From Planctomycetota bacterium (GTDB taxonomy: Bacteria > Planctomycetota > Planctomycetia > Isosphaerales > Isosphaeraceae), in assembly GCA_021807585.1 (NCBI GenBank), contig JAKBCQ010000063.1:1-8737 (forward strand): DNA of 8,737 bases, given 5' to 3'. A program made the position numbers and the translations under genes. Positions 6,620 to 8,737 of the stretch are shown piece by piece (the stretch's first letter is position 1; each line of letters opens with the position of its first letter). The notes beneath the pieces are model-generated. The model searched no databases. It was not told the origin of the DNA and was given only the letters and a program-made list of their open reading frames with translations.

Positions 6620-7633
6620 ATGAAACGAAATCAATTAAGTCGACTGATCCAAATTTTGGTTCTGCTCCAGAACGAGCGTTACCCCAACGCGCGTGATCTC
6701 GCCGAACATTGCGAGGTGAGCCGACGAACGATTTATCGCGATCTCGACGCTCTCGAAGCCTCCGGCATACCAATCCGCTTCCACGACGAACGTCTTGGTT
6801 ACGGCGTGGCGCCTTCGTTCCAATTCCAATCGCCGGGGCTCGACGACCGCGAAATCCTGGCGCTAGCGATCCTTTGTAAAACAAGCCATAACCTCCTCGA
6901 ACCGCTTGGCTTACAACATTTCGCCAGGATGGGTTCGGAAAAGTTACTGAAATCGATCGCGGCGGCTACACGCGATCGTGCCGCGTCGATTCTCGACGCG
7001 ATCGAAACGACAATCCCCGCACGCCAAACCCCCGCGCAACGGCGCAAGTTCCACGACCATATTCTCGAATGCCTCGGTGAACGCAGACAGGCCCGAATCG
7101 CATACCAGGACCCTCGACTCGGGTCGATCGTCACCACCAAATTCGCCGTCTATCGCTTTCTCTTCCACGAAGATTCCTGGATCATCCTCGGTCGATCAAG
7201 CATCCATTGTGCAATTGAACATATATCTTTAAATTGGATTCAGATCATCGAGTCGACCGAAGATCGCTACACCGTTCCGCCGCGATTTGACGCCAAGGGG
7301 CGATTCTCATCCGATAAACAATCATCGAATCGAGGCGATGCGATCGAGGTACGATTGGCGTTTTCACCGCGAGCGGCGCGGGGGCTCGTCGAATTCCCGT
7401 TCGCGTTTCGCGGGCGGATCGAGCCCGTACGAGGAGGCGGGATCGAGGCTTCGTTCGAGGTCGATTCGCTCGCCGCGGTCGTTCCCTGGTTGTTTCGCTT
7501 TCCCGAAGGAGTGCGAATCATCGCCCCCGACACGCTCCGCTCGCTCGTTCATGAACGCGCTTCACGTTTGGTTATGGAAGCCGATTCCTCGCCCTTTGAG
7601 GTTGCTTCTTACGGCGATCCCCACGTCGCGTAA
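6620..7633 (+). CDS. WYL-domain transcriptional regulator with N-terminal winged HTH (YafY/DeoR-like)
   Basis: 337 residues from the ATG at 6620. Residues 6-62 are a DeoR/HTH_11-type winged helix: RLIQILVLLQNERYPNARDLAEHCEVSRRTIYRDLDALEASGIPI, with recognition helix SRRTIYRDL (34-42) and the wing near 55-62. A helical linker (about 74-150) leads to the WYL domain (about 150-240); the name-giving tripeptide is W187-I188-I189 in the context SWIILGR, so this copy departs from W-Y-L. A C-terminal WCX-like region ends near EGVRIIAPDTLRSLV. WYL domains are thought to sense small ligands, often nucleic-acid or metabolite related. Being divergent from the sugar operon, it is the best candidate regulator of that operon and of itself. 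An in-frame ATG at 6569 adds 17 residues but lacks a ribosome site; the ATG at 6620 has only a weak GGAA 11 bases upstream, so the start is uncertain. Confidence 0.9.
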   Translation: MKRNQLSRLIQILVLLQNERYPNARDLAEHCEVSRRTIYRDLDALEASGIPIRFHDERLGYGVAPSFQFQSPGLDDREILALAILCKTSHNLLEPLGLQHFARMGSEKLLKSIAAATRDRAASILDAIETTIPARQTPAQRRKFHDHILECLGERRQARIAYQDPRLGSIVTTKFAVYRFLFHEDSWIILGRSSIHCAIEHISLNWIQIIESTEDRYTVPPRFDAKGRFSSDKQSSNRGDAIEVRLAFSPRAARGLVEFPFAFRGRIEPVRGGGIEASFEVDSLAAVVPWLFRFPEGVRIIAPDTLRSLVHERASRLVMEADSSPFEVASYGDPHVA

Positions 7634-7755
7634 GGCTGAATGACGCTTGTCGACGCACGCCGCGGATTTCATCAGCTCGCTTCCGAAGCGGCGCCCCGAT
7701 GACAAAATTCATCCACGCTCGTATCCTGGAATTGGAAAATCGGCGGCGATGGACG
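7634..7755. other. Gap between regulator and sigma factor genes
   Basis: No gene seen. At 7678-7690 there is a near-perfect palindrome, CGCTTC-C-GAAGCG, about 45 bp after the regulator stop. It could fold into a small hairpin but has no following T-run, so it is not a clear terminator. The sigma factor promoter motif begins directly after this gap. Confidence 0.4.
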
Positions 7756-7781
7756 GGAACCAAACGGGATCTTCGAGCGTC
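7756..7781 (+). promoter_or_regulatory. ECF-type promoter motif, probably autoregulatory
   Basis: GGAAC at 7756-7760 (within GGGAACC) is followed after 17 bases by CGTC at 7778-7781. GAAC near -35 and CGTC near -10 at 16-17 bp spacing is the pattern of many ECF sigma promoters, and ECF genes often transcribe themselves. The -10 element ends only eight bases before the sigma factor ATG, so the expected start site lies within a few bases of the start codon. Confidence 0.6.
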
Positions 7782-7789
7782 CAAATCCC

Positions 7790-8434
7790 ATGACGAGCGG
7801 GCGTGACGAGCGGACTCTTATTGAGGCGTGTCGCGCGGGGGAGAAGGAAGCCTTCGGGACGCTGGTCCAGATGTACCAGGACCGGCTTTTCCCGCCCCTC
7901 CTCCGGTTGACCGGCTGCGCCGACGACGCCGCCGACATCCTCCAAGACGCCTTCCTCAAGGCGTTCCAAAAGCTCGGCGATTTTCAAGGAGAGAGCTCGT
8001 TTTACACATGGGTTTATCGGATCGCGGTGAATTTGGCGTTAAGCGGCAAGCGGCGAAATCGCCGCGCGCCGTCGCCGTTCTCGACGCGAGGGGAATCCAA
8101 CTTCCTCGACCCGAGCGACGATCCCGACCGAACCGACCCCGCGGCGCCGCTCGAACTCGCCGAACGCGAGACGATCGTTCAGGACGCCCTGCTCGAATTG
8201 GCGCCCGAATTCCGAGCCGTGGTCGTCCTCAAAGACGTCGACGGGTTGCGCTACGAACAGATCGCCGCGATCCTCAACATCCCGATCGGAACCGTTCGCA
8301 GTCGGTTGCATCGAGCCCGCGAAGAATTACGCAAACGTTTGACGTCACTGATCGGCGATCAACCAGGTCGCAACGATCGACCCCGTCGTCGCGTCGCGGC
8401 GATCGAAGGCGATCTCAACAAAAATACGAAATAG
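7790..8434 (+). CDS. ECF-family RNA polymerase sigma factor
   Basis: 214 residues with the two ECF domains. Region 2 spans about 20-90: AFGTLVQMYQDRLF, then DDAADILQDAFLKAFQKL for core binding and FYTWVYRIAVNLALSGKRR for -10 melting. A Pro/Asp-rich linker (about 94-122) follows. Region 4 spans about 128-184: VQDALLELAPEFRAVVVLKDVDGL, then the helix-turn-helix YEQIAAILNIPIGTVRSRLHRAREEL that reads the -35. A basic 25-residue tail ends the protein. There is no extra C-terminal sensor domain, so control should come from the anti-sigma factor encoded 12 bases downstream. The ATG is the only usable start: the frame upstream is open back to 7703 but has no ATG, GTG or TTG. No Shine-Dalgarno site precedes it, and the promoter motif nearly touches it, suggesting a leaderless or very short-leader message. 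The inducing signal is unknown. Confidence 0.95.
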   Translation: MTSGRDERTLIEACRAGEKEAFGTLVQMYQDRLFPPLLRLTGCADDAADILQDAFLKAFQKLGDFQGESSFYTWVYRIAVNLALSGKRRNRRAPSPFSTRGESNFLDPSDDPDRTDPAAPLELAERETIVQDALLELAPEFRAVVVLKDVDGLRYEQIAAILNIPIGTVRSRLHRAREELRKRLTSLIGDQPGRNDRPRRRVAAIEGDLNKNTK

Positions 8435-8446
8435 CCTATTATCATT

Positions 8447-8737
8447 ATGAAACCAATTAACGATTTATTGCTCACCGCTTACCTCGACGGCGAGGTCGAT
8501 CCCGCCGAGCGGTCGCGCGTCGACGCGGCGCTCGCGGTCGATCCCGTCCTCGCCGATCGGATGCGTAAGATCGCCTCGACCCGCGACTTGATCGCGTCCT
8601 TATCGCGCACCTCGTGCCCGCGCGATCTCGCTCGAGAAGTGCTCGCTCGAATCGCCGTCGCGCCCGCGATTGATAACCCCTACCGCATGTTTTCCGATCG
8701 ACCCGCCGCGGTCGGTTCCAATCAAAGCAATCGATTC
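8447..8737 (+). CDS. Anti-sigma factor, N-terminal part (cut by window end)
   Basis: 97 codons are visible and the frame is still open at the window end. The start MKPINDLLLTAYLDGEVDPAE and the following helical stretch (RSRVDAALAVDPVLADRMRKIASTRDLIASL) match the N-terminal, sigma-binding domain of anti-sigma factors that sit next to ECF genes. The zinc-binding His-x3-Cys-x2-Cys motif of the ZAS class is absent, and only one Cys (in TSCPRDL) is seen, so this would be a zinc-independent type. A transmembrane helix and an outer sensor domain are common further on but lie beyond the window. It begins 12 bases after the sigma stop, without a Shine-Dalgarno site, so it is very probably co-transcribed and perhaps translated by re-initiation. 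The call rests on the DGE motif and gene position. Confidence 0.8.
   Translation, partial: MKPINDLLLTAYLDGEVDPAERSRVDAALAVDPVLADRMRKIASTRDLIASLSRTSCPRDLAREVLARIAVAPAIDNPYRMFSDRPAAVGSNQSNRF

Noticed and set aside
7828..8460. Plus-strand open frame of 210 residues overlapping the sigma factor gene
   Set aside because: It is out of frame with the sigma gene, extremely Arg/Pro-rich, and shows no family features.

Overview
The window looks like a piece of a planctomycete chromosome, possibly of the Isosphaeraceae type. This is inferred from protein style (a DUF541/SIMPL protein, a family-4 sugar-binding lipoprotein with a THEFW motif, a YafY-like WYL regulator, and an ECF sigma factor followed by a zinc-motif-less anti-sigma factor), from fairly high GC, and from GC-rich hairpin repeats in the non-coding DNA. 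No rRNA, tRNA, CRISPR array or insertion sequence was seen.

Layout. Positions 1-410 are non-coding; 173-388 holds a short array of 17-19 bp hairpins based on GCGGGCACGAAGCCCGC, spaced about 38-42 bp apart. From 6221 down to 411, five genes all lie on the minus strand in the order Gfo/Idh/MocA oxidoreductase, sugar-binding lipoprotein, double ATPase (RbsA type), permease (RbsC type) and SIMPL/DUF541 membrane-anchored protein. Two junctions are 4-bp ATGA overlaps (binding protein/ATPase and permease/SIMPL), which suggests an operon for uptake and first oxidation of a sugar or polyol. Positions 6222-6568 form a divergent control region with two inverted repeats, a tandem direct repeat and a possible minus-strand promoter. 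A WYL-domain regulator (6620-7633, plus) is divergent from the operon and is its most likely regulator. After a 156-bp gap come an ECF sigma factor (7790-8434, plus) and the 5' part of an anti-sigma factor (8447 to the window end), with an ECF-type promoter motif almost touching the sigma start codon.

The main discovery candidate is the sugar-binding protein at 3869-4930. Its segments are in the wrong order: the part that normally ends an RbsB-type protein (strand with GFDAS, then VVQNP, then the final LVT..N..D.EI..LL segment) comes directly after the lipoprotein signal, followed by a 16-residue linker and then the normally N-terminal part. The protein ends at the point where the moved segment would normally begin. 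Nothing is duplicated or visibly lost, so this reads as a complete circular permutation of a periplasmic binding protein, in an otherwise ordinary ABC operon.

Other points of interest are a SIMPL protein translationally coupled to a sugar permease, the near-leaderless ECF sigma gene, a contrast between strong Shine-Dalgarno sites on the minus strand and their absence on the plus strand, and strong excess of the word CGATCG.
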